A DNA stretch of 64,000 nt from Astrocystis sublimbata (taxonomy: Eukaryota; Ascomycota; Sordariomycetes; Xylariales; Xylariaceae), in NCBI GenBank assembly GCA_022453515.1, contig JAJNNY010000014.1, positions 186,001 to 250,000 of the forward strand, written 5' to 3'. Under the pieces are notes generated by a model that was not told the DNA's origin, made no database searches, and worked only from the letters and a program-made list of their open reading frames with translations. The position numbers and the translations under genes are program-made. The number at the start of each line of letters is the position of its first letter. Within the stretch, counting starts at the first letter, position 1. Below are positions 21,964 through 33,517 of this stretch, in pieces.

Positions 21964-23835
21964 ATGCGGCAAGTTTCAAGCGCGGAAGCATACCTACCGA
22001 CCTACCCACTGAGGCAGGCCCTAGCCTCAAACGATGACGATGCTTGGGATAGCGAACTCCGCGATCGTATAGCGAAGCTCGAGTAAGTACATACAAGTCC
22101 TTGAATCCCAGAGTCAGCAAAATTACTGCTCCTCAACGCTGCATGCTCACGCACACGCTGGAGACCCTCCGATTTCTTAAATGGAAACTTCACTCAAGAA
22201 GCCAGGTTCTAATTTTTGTTCTCTAACAGAGATGTCGAGGAGCTCCTCGGGCTGAGGCCAAGTTGGATACATTCAATAAACCGTCAGACTACAACTCGGG
22301 CACTCTTCGTAGGGCTTGATGTCCGGTTTTCACCCTCAGGCCAGCTGACGGATTTTGGCGTGACCCGTCTGAGGACGCATGAGACTGTCATACCCTTGAA
22401 AGATGGCCGACCGGCCAAGATGTACAGGACCGCCCAGGACGTTTACACAGTTCGATATCCGCAGCAGACGGATGATCCCTCTGATGGGCAACAATCAGAG
22501 AACGATGCAAACACATTGCATCAAAATCGCCATGCCGTAATTGACAGAGATAAGATAAGGGATGTCTTCAACAGCATGGCCATCATTGCCGAGTGGGAGA
22601 AGCTGGCTCTAGTTTATGTTGGGGAAAATGTAGGCTTCAACATAATGAGGCTGGCCAGGCTTGATCGGGCGATACGGGAGGAATTGACGTATACCTACAT
22701 GGTCATTGAGGTACGTCAATTGGCCATCTGTCGCCTGCCGACGGAGCTCCTGCCGCCCTGTGACGAAAATTCCAGTACTTATAGAATATTGGAATCTTTC
22801 GGCTACGAGGCACACGCCATCGACGAAGACAGCAAGGCTGCTTTGTACACCAATATTGGAAATAAGAGTATTTGGTGTTTGTATGCCACGCTCCTCGTGG
22901 CATTCAACAACGTCCATCTGGACAATGCCCCCGAGAAGCTTAAACCTATACTAGCGGGGCCTGAGGGCGTCAACCTTGACACCATAACAGAAACCATCCT
23001 CTGCTCCGGGATGAAGATTCGATCCGGTCAACCCGCAGAGATCGGACTGCAAAAGCGTAAAGATCAAGAGCGCAAGCAAAACGCGCTGGAATTATACAAC
23101 CAGGGAGTGCGTGTTCGCCTTGATCAATTATCATCCCCGCCGGGACTACCTAGGGTAATGACCCCATTCATACAACGCCGAACCGTTAAACGACGGCCCC
23201 GAGCACCATCTAACCGACAACAGTCGAGCTCAAGCTCGAGTACCCTGTCGCCTGATCAACCTAGGCCATCAGGGATTCGGAAGGTATCGGGTGTAGCCTC
23301 TACACGACGACGGCAGCGATCAGACTCGCGGCGGCAACCCTCAATAGCGAATGCTCAGTCGGAACTGGCTATGCCATCAACGTCTTGGGCATCACCTGCT
23401 CCAGGCCCACCAAGAGATGACCGCATGCAACCTTCCCAGCTTGGTGGCGGGATAAGTCTCGGTTTCCAGTCTGGATGGGCTGGGCCAGCACTTACTTGCC
23501 CATCAGTTGTTCAAGGCCCCCCAAGCCATGCCTTCACGCATCCCGTTAGTATTAGTGGCGGAATAGGTAACCCCGACGGAGATAGACACACATTGGTGGA
23601 GGTTCAGGAGGCAGATCGTCGCTTGCCGGCCCATGAGTCCTACACCCAGATTCCAGTGCTCACTCAATCTGGATCGGACGGGCCACCAATGGCTCAAGAT
23701 GAAGATTCTATACGACCGTGGGATATGCTATTAGACTTTGACGCAGCGATGGAGCGAGGCTTCTTAAATTTTCAGCACACAGAAACGTCTCACGCGCCAG
23801 CTCTACCATCTACTCCGCACTTATCATACAATTAA
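21964..23835 (+). CDS. DEDDh exonuclease-fold protein, catalytic residues lost
   Basis: Two exons, 21964-22082 and 22230-23835 (574 aa), joined in phase 2. Residues about 64-265 follow the order of DEDDh 3'-5' exonucleases of the fungal Gfd2/YDR514C type. An ALFVGLD strand stands where Exo I has DxE (D70, but R72 replaces Glu). LALVYVGENVGFNIMRL stands where Exo II has GHD (GEN here). An HNAGNDA-like Exo III motif reads TNIGNKS, with the catalytic His and Asp replaced by T247 and K252 although N248, G250 and N251 remain. The rest is a Pro/Ser/Arg-rich tail with no clear domain. I infer a nuclease-dead scaffold or nucleic-acid binder. The fold assignment is by motif order only. The gt at 22711 is not used, because splicing there would bring a stop. 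Confidence 0.75.
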
Positions 23836-23844
23836 AGTGCACAA

Positions 23845-23871
23845 CACCCACCCACACCCACACCCACACCC
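23845..23871. repeat. CACCCA tandem repeat between convergent genes
   Basis: Imperfect (CACCCA)n fills most of the 42 bases between the stop codons of two convergent genes. Confidence 0.85.
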
Positions 23872-23877
23872 GCCTCA

Positions 23878-24557
23878 TCATACCAACAAGGCCGCGCCGC
23901 CACTTTCCAAGCGCGCGGCCTCCTTTCGCAAAACATCCACCTTCAACAACCGGTACGCCGTCTCGATCCTTTCTCTTCGTGCCGGGTCCCTGTTGAGACT
24001 CCTCGACGCCGACCACGTGCCGGTCAGAAGACCGAGCTCGCCGCCGAGCATGGTGCCGCCCAGGCTGAAGAAGAAGTACGTGGCGAAATCGCCGAGCTTT
24101 GTCGGACGCGCTAGATGCGTGACATCTGGTATGGCCTCTGGGGGTGTGGGATTCCTCTTATTAGCAGTGTTCTCTTTTCTGTTCAAATCTTCATTGCACA
24201 TTCGAGGGTCGTTTTTGCTCCTTTTTTTTCTCCCTCTTATTGCTGGATTATATGTCCCAAAAAAAAGACAAAAAAAGATTTACCTTCTCTCCCGTTCGCA
24301 AACACGACGGATCTCGGCTTCTCTGTAGCGCGGAACGCTGCAAACATCTCGGTCCTCACCCTGCGTAGTCGGATGGCGGCGTACAGACCCAGGCCGACGC
24401 CAACGAGCGACCCCACCGTCGTGGAGCTGGCGATGCTTCTGGTCGCCGTCCGCAGCGCCTCGCGGTCCGAGGGCTCGAGATCGGATTGGAAGTGTTGGTT
24501 GGCGAGCTTGGCCAGCTCGTCGTGCTGCTCTGTCTTGCGGAATGCTGCGAGACTCAT
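23878..24557 (-). CDS. Small two-TM fungal protein (177 aa)
   Basis: Minus strand, exon 1 24284-24557 and exon 2 23878-24137. The 146-nt intron has gtaaat donor and cag acceptor and is phase 1. The N-terminus is charged (FRKTEQHDELAKLANQHF). Two Gly-rich hydrophobic segments follow: TTVGSLVGVGLGLYAAIRL at about 46-64 and FATYFFFSLGGTMLGGELGL at about 109-128. The C-terminus is basic and helical (RRERIETAYRLLKVDVLRKEAARLE). There is no signal peptide; an organelle membrane such as mitochondria would fit, but that is inference. The stop lies 42 bases from the stop of the convergent neighbour, so the two 3' UTRs must overlap. Confidence 0.72.
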
Positions 24558-27024
24558 CTTGTTTGTTTATTTCTTATTTTTGATGATGGAGATGCAAGTT
24601 TCTTTATGGTCAATTGGATTTGACTGTTTTGTTTGGATTAGGGTACTCTTGATATTTGGTGTTGACGAACTCGTCTATGAGTGTTAGAGTCTTGGGCAAC
24701 CGACTTCTCTTGGATTGGGAGTTGGATTGGAAGTGGTTGGTCCGGAACTTGGGCTTGCTTTGGTTTGGTTTCTCTTTTCCCCTTATTCTTCACAAGGGCG
24801 ATTCTCATAGATGAAGGCAGTAAAACTATCTCTCTTCAATTTTTACTACTAGTACATAGTACTACTGACTTGAATTCATGCCGTGAAGTGAAGTTGGTGT
24901 TAGTGAACCATGACATCACCATTACTGCCGACATACAACTCTACAGGTATACTTACAACCCAGCCTACAGCTACATAGTACGTGTGATAGGGTACCTACC
25001 TAGGTAGTGTCTGATTCAGCTGTACGGAGTAGTGTTGTCAGGCGAGTCAGGTATTGTTAGGCAGGTACGAGTCACAGTGTATTATAAGGCCCCCTCACGG
25101 CTAAGGCCAGGACCGCCCTCGACCGCCCAGGACGTCTAAATTAGGTAGGCGGTCAGGAAAGACTGCTCCTGCGGGGCCAGCCAAGTATGTACCTAATCGA
25201 GCTCGCCGAGGTAGGTTGCAGCCCCCTCCGCAGCTCTCCAATACCTACCCCACTGGAAAAAACTCTATTTCTATCTTGTCCGACAGACCAAGCGCGTGCG
25301 ACCTAACCTCCTCCATCTCTAGACCTGCTCCTCCCGCAACAAATGGAGAACACTAAAATGGCGTCGTTGTCCACCACCTAAACCACCACCACCACCAATA
25401 CGAGATCATCCAAACTGTAATAATAGTTCGCGAACGTACTATACGCAATTTCTGGCCACCAGGCCGTATAGCCTTTGAGATATGTGCGCATAACCGTAAT
25501 CTCCTGTATGTATGTATGTTCGTGTCAAATTCGCGTTCTTTCTTAACGTCATTTCAAACAAGCTTTTTTCTTGACTCAAGGTTCTTTCACCATTAAGGTT
25601 TGCCTCACTGGAATGATGATTTGTTCAGGCCTGCTTTGCTTGATCACGAGATGATGAATCACGAGAAACACACACACAGTATTCAGAAACTCTGACCAGT
25701 CTACCTTACCTACCTACTATACTATACATACGCATAGCACTCAAGTTTCTTCGTGTCTCAATGATCGGATGTCTTCTTTCTCGGACGGGCACAAGCTAAC
25801 GATGTCGATGTTTGTCTATATTTAGGGTCTAAGGGTCTAAGGGTCTCTACATAGTATACATGGATTGATGCCTTAGGCACGTGTTCGAACTGCAGACAAC
25901 AACCTTGTTACTAACCATGAAATAGATGGGAGGAGGGAGTAGTGAAAGAAGGCGTAGTATAGCCATTGTCTACCTGCCCTACTCGTATTTTGACTTCTCC
26001 TTACAGGCACGCCTAGCCCACACAGCAACCTAGACCAATACATACGAGACCTAGGAAAAAGGTACTCTGTCCGACCTTGTCTGAAATGGCGAGCAGGGTT
26101 CTCTTTCCTGTGTTACCAAACTGACCTCGCATACGGAAAATGACTAGTCCCAGGGTCGATTTCTCGAAAGCATGGAACAGATGCACAATCACATGCAATA
26201 AAGTTTATTTCGACGTCTGGATCGAGCAGGCTAAGTACGTACCTAAGGCAAGTAACCTTGCATACGAGTACTCAACGGAGGAGAGAGTGAGTTACCTAAG
26301 CCTTGCTTATAAATTGCCTGTAGAGAGCACGTCGACGGACTGGGTGACGCAATCAATGCTCAGTTCCGAAGCTGCAGAATATAAGTAGAATGTATTTCCG
26401 GCGTGTGATTCATATTTGCAGTCCTACTATGCGTGTACGACGAGTAAGCCAGTCCAATCCAGTCCCTGAGGATAGGACGCGCGTGTGTATGTGTAAGGTG
26501 CTAGTTAACTGTCCTAGGCTTCGGGACCATGTTACGTACTACCTACCTTGGGCTAACAAGCGGTCCTAGAAGCGTGACTGTCACAGAGCCTGCTACAAAA
26601 TCAAGAAATGGTCCTAGATTTGAAGGGGATAGTTACAGCTCCTATAACTGAATTGCCGTGATCGTCTCGAATAGACCCCACCAGCGCTAGGGTAGGTATT
26701 GGCACACATTTGATGCGAATCTCAGTTGAATACTAGCTAGACCTTGCGCGACTCGATTCTTTTTTCTGTTTGTAGCTACTGTAGGAAGTCTCAGCGACTT
26801 TGAATATACCGTATGTGCCATTGAGGGAGGCACCACATACATACAAACTGCAGGATCCCCCTGCCTCTTCTACCTCCGACTTGGAGATTATCTTCAACAT
26901 GCCAAACTACCATATACCAGACATGTTTGTACAACCATGAACCGCCGTGAGAGTATCATCATATTCGCCCCAAGCCTTAAACTCCCTTTTGATGTGTAGA
27001 AAACAACAATGCTATATCCCCGAC
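24558..27024. other. Intergenic, no supported gene
   Basis: About 2.5 kb between divergent 5' and convergent 3' neighbours. It shows TACC/GGTA clusters (24993-25006, 25705-25718), a GTAT run at about 25506-25518 and the AGGGTCTA tandem at 25824-25847. Short open frames carry no motif. Confidence 0.55.
25824..25847. repeat. AGGGTCTA tandem (3 units)
   Basis: Three consecutive AGGGTCTA-type octamers, the last ending AGGGTCTC. They resemble but do not match the telomere repeat. Confidence 0.85.
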
Positions 27025-30000
27025 TTATGCACGCGAAGAAGACCACCGACCACGTCCTCCGCGACCTCTTCCACGGCCCCGCCCACGACTCGGTGTGCCT
27101 CGCCTCGCTGGGATTTCCTCGTCGCTCGAGCCTGATGACACAGACTCGTCGGCGCTCTCCTCGTCACCAGGGGAAGCGAGCCTGACGATGGTTGGCCCGG
27201 ATTTATTGGTGGGTCTGCTTGCCGCGCGCGGTGGTGACAGTGGTGGCTCATCCGGCTCCGATGCCGAAGAAATGGAGGGCGAGGCAGCTGCAGGAGGCGC
27301 AAAGTCGTCGTCGACAAGTTCGGCCCGTCCGTTTTTGGAGGTAGTTTCTGGTTCTGGCGTGGCGGCTTTTGCTTCCGAAATGGTGGGGGTGGCCCTCGGT
27401 TTATTTGCGGCCGTGAAACCTGTAGGCGTAGCTGGCGTAGCGGGCGTAGCATTTCCAGATGTACCTGTTCCTGCGTCACTGGCACGCTTCCTATGTCCAA
27501 TCCGGAAATTCTTCTTCCCTTTGAGTGCCAATCGCTCCTTAAGTGACATGGCTCGAAGGTCCTTCGGGGGCTCCGGGCTCTCCTCAGGCTCCGAAGGAGA
27601 AACTCGGGCAGGTTGGGAGCGTCGGGCGCCAGGTGGACGTCCTCTCCGCTTAGCTGGAACTGCCGGAGCAGGTGTGGTTTCTGCTTGTGGTTCATTTTGG
27701 TCATTCTCCTTCTCTTCCACCTCCAGTCGAGCCTCCAGATCGTCAACAGTAACACCTTGCTCCGGACTGTTATCTGCGGCCTGATCATCGATATCGACCA
27801 TGCTTGTATCTTCTAGATTCTCTACACGGTTCAGAGTTGATCTTCGTGAGTGACGTGCTCCAGGCGGACGACCTCGCCGCTTTGTCTCTGCAGAAAGCGT
27901 CGTCGACGTTTCAGGAGTTGACGAGGCGGTGCCAAGTGAGCTGCGAGGGGGCCGACCTCTTCGTTTACCACTAGGTTGTGGGGTCGACTTAGCTACTGTT
28001 GATGTAGTTCGAGGCTCAGTTGTAGTTTCGGGTTGAGGAGTACCGGTGATAGCACGAACTGCATCAGCCGCTAAATCTACAACAGAAGGCCCGGACTCCG
28101 TGTTCGATTCAACATCCCCGTTCCCTATAAAGGGCGATACAAAAAGCGAATCATCTAGATCGTCCAAGGGTTCCTCAGCCTCTACATAGGACGTAATGGG
28201 CTTAGCATGTCGCAATGTTGGGCGCAATGGATCAATGGGCAACGGCGCCCGTTTCGGTTTGATCGGGATTGTCGGCGTCTGGTTCTCAGTAGATTGGCTT
28301 CCGCCTTCCGCTTCTTCAGATGCGACAGGCGGGTACTGAGAAAATACGTTGAACTGGCTCTCTCCGCGGGAGGGGGTATCGGTTGCTTCGCCTAGAGAGC
28401 CAAGCAGGGCCGGATCTAGGTTGACCAATTGCTCAATATTACCGGTCTTGGGCTTTTTTTTGTGACTCTTTGGGCCTTGGAAATCAGGGTCATCGTCCTG
28501 CTCGAGCCGTGCCTTTCTCTTCGCTAGGCGTAGAGTCTTCTTCACGAATTCAGACATTTCAGGTTCATTGTTCAGGGCGTCTGCAGTTGGTATTTGGAAA
28601 GCGTCGAACAAAATCCTGTCCGTACTCTCGTCTTGTTCGTAGAAACCCATTCCCATCATGCGCCCTCGATCCAGCCTCGAAGGATCGGGGTAGTCGGATA
28701 GATCTGGATAGACAGATTCCCCTTCCGCATCCAGTAAGCCAGACATGTCTGCCGTTTCAACTTGACTACCCGGCTCCCCATCAGCAAAGGGTGGGGACTG
28801 GGGATGCTCGCCGCTTGCCGCCAGTTCAGGGTCAATGTGGCTTTGATCGCCGTAACCGTTAGTGATAGAATGCTGGACCGCTTCGTCCATTTCGCGGGGA
28901 GCTGTGGCATCTGCAGCATCTGCGTTTGTGGCATCTGCGGCGTCTGCGGCAAGTGATGCGAAGGGGTCCTTAGCTTTTTCGGCGTCTGCTTGCTCTCGCA
29001 GCCTATTCATCCGCTTGGAGTCCTTGCTGCGATTCTCTTCGCCAGCAGCCTTGAGCCAATTTAGATTGTGAACGCGGAAATCCACAAGAGCTTCTACACT
29101 TCTGTCATCTGCAACGGGGCGGGTATCGTGCCCTAATAGTGTGTTCTTTGGAACATACGGCACAGTATGACCAGTTCGCCGGCATCCACCACAGTTGCAA
29201 ATCTTGAGACATTTTGGGCATTGCCAATGCTCCTGCTCCATGACATCTTGGGGCATCATATCAAAAGCTCTCCAAAGGACGCCGTAGCAGTATGCGGAGG
29301 GACAGGTGGAGCAGTAGGATAGCTTGTAAGTGAAGTCCTGATGGCAGCATACATGGCAAGTATAGGTTTCACCTTGCTTCTTCTTCCGTTTTGGGCGCTT
29401 CTTCTTGACACGTCCCTCGTCATCAACGTCAGGGTCATCGGATACTTCGGGCTCTCGCCCAGGTGGCTTTGTTATGTCATTCCACGGCCTCTTGCGTAAC
29501 TGTTCCTGACAAATTTGAGCGACTGATTTCTTGCCTGATATTTTGCGTGCCAACTCGAGGGGCTGAGGAGAATAGTTGATGTCCACAAAGCCATCCTGTT
29601 CGATGATCATGGCACGCCATGTTTCATGTTTGTCGACGAGTTCGGACCATTCCCATTGCTCACACCATTTGAGGCCGGAGACGCAGACGCACGAGCGACC
29701 CATGGCATAGCAATCCAAGCAAATGTCGTACGTGTCTTCGTCACCATTTATGAGTTGACGCACACAGCATTTGCAAGTCAAGAATCGGTTGAAGATGTTG
29801 GACCTGCAATATGAGCAGGTGATGTTGGAGTCGAAAGGAATATGTTCAACGTCCATTTGCTTCTCGCTGAACATCTCGCCAACTAGGATTTCAGTGAAGA
29901 GGCCGAATAGCCTCTTGAAGTCCCGAGCCATCTGCTTCATACGGACAGAGTTTTGCATGAGTTCTTGGCCAAGCCCCAGCCAGCTATCCTCGGCGCTCTC

Positions 30001-31180
30001 GTCGAACGACTGCATCTCCCTGTAATACTTATCCAGGGTATAGTATATGATAGCCTTGTTTTTGTACTGTTCGTCGCGGCAAACAAGTCGAGCCTTGGGC
30101 AGAGCTTCGTGCAACGCCAGTTCAAGTGTTTCGACAGTCGTTCGGTTCCAAGCTACCTTCATCGTCCTAGTGCCCCGGTTCCAGACTTGATGTGGTGCGA
30201 GAGGAGGTACCAGTATGAAATCGCCGGGCTTCTGTTCGACAATGTAGACGGGGAAGTTGGCTTTTTTCCAGGCATTGACTTGGGCGAAATGCTTCTCGAT
30301 TTCAATGTCGTGACCAAGCATGGAGAGGAAGTATTCGCGCACGACTTCCCGATCTTTCGTCTCCGTCATGAACCAGATGGAGCTTCCAGGCTTTTCTCCA
30401 TTCTCACTGCCTGACGCATCCACCATGATGTTCTGGCCTAGACTTGCGCACATCTCCCGATGGGCTGGAGTATAGGTTCCTTCGTGGCCGACATAGCACA
30501 TGAGATTCTGGGCACGCATCTCTGGAGCTAGACTGCTCATCAAGTCGCCGGCAATTGCCGATGTCTTATCGGGGGCGCCGAAGATGTCGTCGTTGCGGGC
30601 GTGGCTTGGATTCTCGCTGACGTTGTCATTCATGTAGAAGACATTAGGCGGTATGATTTTCTTGAGATGCTGGAACCACTCGTCGGGGCAGTCGATGTCC
30701 TTCATGTACAGGCGCTGGCGGCGCTCGTCGCGGTAATTTGTTGCGGTCCATTGGTTCGTAAGCTGTCGCATCGATCGCAGGTAATGACCAGTGGTCATGG
30801 GAATGTCAGACTGCGAGTTGATGTCGCGGACGTTCTCCTCTAGTGACGAAGTAAGCAGCTAATTGAGCAATTGAGGGCCTGACTTGCGGACGGGCACGGG
30901 GAAACTTACGCTTCTTGTCGCGTGTCGTCTCCAACCAAGCGCCGCTGAAGAGCTCGGTAGGCAGGACGGCATCCCAGCCCTCGATGACCAGTGGGCGGCC
31001 GCCTTCGATTACGTGCAGCTGGACGAGCTTCTCGAAACCGGCGGCGCCAAGTCGTCGGATCTGGGCGATGCGGAGGCGGGTGACCCAGTCGAAGTTGGGG
31101 GTTCGGTCGACGAGGCCATGGAGGTCGAGATCGGGTGGTACGGGGTCGAACTTGGCCTGTGGATGCAAGGCACTCGGCAT
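27025..31180 (-). CDS. JmjC protein with 4CXXC-R1-type zinc region and AT-hooks
   Basis: Minus strand, exon 1 30910-31180 and exon 2 27025-30839 (1361 aa); the 70-nt intron is phase 1. The JmjC core lies at about residues 140-325. It has H217-x-E219 (TPAHREMC) and H307 (LAPHQVWN), the Fe(II) ligands, followed by KVAWNR. Next come Cys-rich clusters (CSYCRSN, CKCCVRQL, ICLDCYAMGRSC), then a region like zf-4CXXC_R1 (CHVCCHQDF, CSTCPSAYC, WQCPKCLKICNCGGCRR). The C-terminal half is disordered, with three AT-hooks (two RRGRPPGAR copies, one KRRGRPPRS) and an RGRGRGRGGRGR tail. JmjC enzymes demethylate histone lysines using 2-oxoglutarate and iron; intact ligands suggest activity. The nuclear, DNA-binding role follows from the AT-hooks. 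The substrate lysine cannot be told. Confidence 0.93.
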
Positions 31181-32005
31181 CTTGATCTGATCTGTTCGCG
31201 CCTAGATCAAGGCGCGAAGGCTTGTTGGGCGCGGCGATGCCTTTTCTCTTTGCTCTTTGCTCTGCAGAGGAACAGTTTGGAGGTTCGAGAAGTTTGGAGG
31301 GACAGGAAGGACTATCTAGAGCCTTGAGCGCGTCGCGGCACCGAGCTAGACTAGAAAGCCACCTGCAGCTTGAAGTGGGCAGCAGCCGCATGGGGAGCTA
31401 GCTACCCACAGAAAGAGCTGCCCATTGGGTCCGATGGAGGAAGGACTCCACCCACAAATGCGGGGTGGGCTAGCCTCTAAACGGCTAGTTTTATTATCCC
31501 CAATCGGATTAGAGCGGAGGGCAGCCTGAGCCGAGGGGCCCAGCTGAGCCATCTATGACAGGTCCACGGTGCGTAACAAGAAAGCATACAATACAGCTTT
31601 GCATTCCTAATATCAAATTCAACTTCCATTATCAAGTTAACAACACGCTTCCACAATTGAGTAACCTGAAATCATCCGAGTCGCACCGTACTAGTTGAAT
31701 AAAAAAAAGCCCTTTCTATTCCAAGTTGCAAAATGCGGAATATTTAAATACCTAGTATGCATCACAGGACAGTCCGTACAAGCGACTTCCTAGGAAGTCG
31801 CTCCACAAACTAAAAAGCTCAAGTCGAACAACCAGGCAATCCAGCCATCACCACTAATAGCCAGACTACATTCAGGCTAGCAACGCTTTATCTCGACCTA
31901 AAAATTGCCTTTCTATTTCTGTACGTACGACTATGTAATCTATATTACCTGCTTTCCTGGCCTGGTCTCCAAATCCAGCTTCTGTTCCAGCTCATATCAG
32001 GTCAA
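31181..32005. other. Intergenic between tandem minus-strand genes
   Basis: Promoter region of the JmjC gene and 3' region of the hydrolase gene. No gene seen. An AT-rich part lies at about 31600-31750. Confidence 0.55.
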
Positions 32006-33517
32006 TCAAGTAGACGTGATCGTTCCCGGTGCCGGAAGCGTCATATTCAGCAGGTAGGCGTTCGTCAGCTTTGTTGTCTCCCCGCCCAGCCCGTAACTGG
32101 TATGACCACTGCCGTTGCGTGTCAAAAGCACAGTGTTCTTGATCTCGCTCTGCAGTCCTAGGGCCCAGGTGTACGACGTGGAAGGGTCGTACAGCGAGTT
32201 GACTTGCAGCATCGTCACATCGCCCTTGTACACAATAGGCGCGGGAACATTGGACAGAGGCGCAGGCCAGCCGATGCAAGATGTCTGGATCTTGTAGCTC
32301 TGACAGAACCCGTGGACGTGGGGGCTGAACGTGAGCCCCAGCTGCTCTTTCTCGGTCAAGTCGGCGAGCTCGGTAGAGGCATGCGCCCAGTCTTGGCAGG
32401 CGATCGCTGTGCCGGCAAACAGATACGAGTCCTCGTATGCGTCGCCGATCGCGAGTGGGTTGTTCTGCGATATGAGCGTCGCGTTGCCGTTGTTGGCGGC
32501 CACGAGAGCCTGCGCGAACCCGGGCCAGCTACGTGTTGAGATCATGTACGACTGCGTGACGAACAGGAAGTCCTCCTCCGTGACGTCGGTACGGCATACT
32601 TTGTCGTCGCATCCGGGGGCTGGGATGGGAGATTCGGTCGCCTTTTCCCTGACGCTCTTGAACACGGATTCGGCATCCTTGTCCTGGAGCACACATTCGT
32701 CGGTTGAGACACACCACTCGAAGAATTGCCCCAGAGTGGCCTCGACGGCGGTAGACTCGATGAGGATGTTGGACGACTCGGACTGGGAACGCTGCAGGTT
32801 GCCGTCGAGAGCTATGGCTCTTATTCCGTCGGGGAAGAGCTGAGCGTACTGGCTGAACAGTTGAGTGCCATAGGAGAGTCCCAGGAAAGTGGCCTTGTCC
32901 CCACCGAGAGCGAGGCGCACAGCTTCATGATCTTTCACGGCGCTGATGGTGTCCACGAAGTTAATAAGGGAGCCTGTCTTTTCGATACACGACGCTGCTA
33001 GGTCTTTGTTGTATTGAACTAGTGCGTCAAACTCTTCGTCGGTCTTGGGCTGGAATTTGACGCGCTTGTTGATTGCTTCAATATCGCATTGTACAGGTGT
33101 GCTAAGACCAACACCACGAGGATCCAACCCAATCACGTCGAACCTGTCCCGAATCTGGGGATCGAAACGGCCGCTCGCATAAGACGAGACAGTGCTCGAG
33201 GCTTGGCCGCCGGGACCTCCAGGGTTGAGGAACAAGTAGCCGATGCGGTTGGCTTTATCTTGGGCCTCGGCCCGTACCAGGCCAAGCTCCACCGTCTTGG
33301 TCTCAGAAGCGCAGTTCCAATCCAACGGGACGGTGAATGTTGCGCAGGTGAGGTTCGTCGAGAACTGCTCCGAACACGGCCCCCATTCGATCGTCTGCCC
33401 CGATTTCTCTACCCACTGGCGTACGGCATAGGTATTGTATTGCTTTGCCACTGGAGCTGCATTACCCAAGCCCGCGGCGGCAATGCCAGCAACGAGAAGC
33501 TGCGCCAAGGATGCCAT
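32006..33517 (-). CDS. Secreted S33/TAP-like alpha/beta hydrolase
   Basis: Single exon, 503 aa. An N-terminal signal peptide ends near residue 20 (LGNA/APVAK). The alpha/beta hydrolase core has LFLNPGGPGG (oxyanion region, about 96-104), DVIGLDPRGVG (127-137) and GLSYGT with nucleophile S215. The C-terminal TAP-like part carries D444 (NSLYDPSTSY) and H472 (GSGHTSYG), giving a full Ser-Asp-His triad. Many Cys residues and NxT/S sites fit secretion. The family (MEROPS S33, tripeptidyl aminopeptidase-like) removes N-terminal peptides or hydrolyses esters; the exact substrate is unknown. Extracellular peptide breakdown is the likely role. Length is normal for the family and no intron is needed. 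Confidence 0.93.
   Translation of the reverse strand: MASLAQLLVAGIAAAGLGNAAPVAKQYNTYAVRQWVEKSGQTIEWGPCSEQFSTNLTCATFTVPLDWNCASETKTVELGLVRAEAQDKANRIGYLFLNPGGPGGQASSTVSSYASGRFDPQIRDRFDVIGLDPRGVGLSTPVQCDIEAINKRVKFQPKTDEEFDALVQYNKDLAASCIEKTGSLINFVDTISAVKDHEAVRLALGGDKATFLGLSYGTQLFSQYAQLFPDGIRAIALDGNLQRSQSESSNILIESTAVEATLGQFFEWCVSTDECVLQDKDAESVFKSVREKATESPIPAPGCDDKVCRTDVTEEDFLFVTQSYMISTRSWPGFAQALVAANNGNATLISQNNPLAIGDAYEDSYLFAGTAIACQDWAHASTELADLTEKEQLGLTFSPHVHGFCQSYKIQTSCIGWPAPLSNVPAPIVYKGDVTMLQVNSLYDPSTSYTWALGLQSEIKNTVLLTRNGSGHTSYGLGGETTKLTNAYLLNMTLPAPGTITST

Noticed and set aside
22711..22775. Possible intron (gtacgt...ccag) in the pseudo-exonuclease gene
   Set aside because: Splicing would bring an immediate stop (GAG TAC TTA TAG); the unspliced frame continues the predicted fold.
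26140..26388. 82-codon ATG frame in the 24.6-27.0 kb gap
   Set aside because: Includes a TACGTACCTAAGG repeat-type segment and has no motif; looks like chance.
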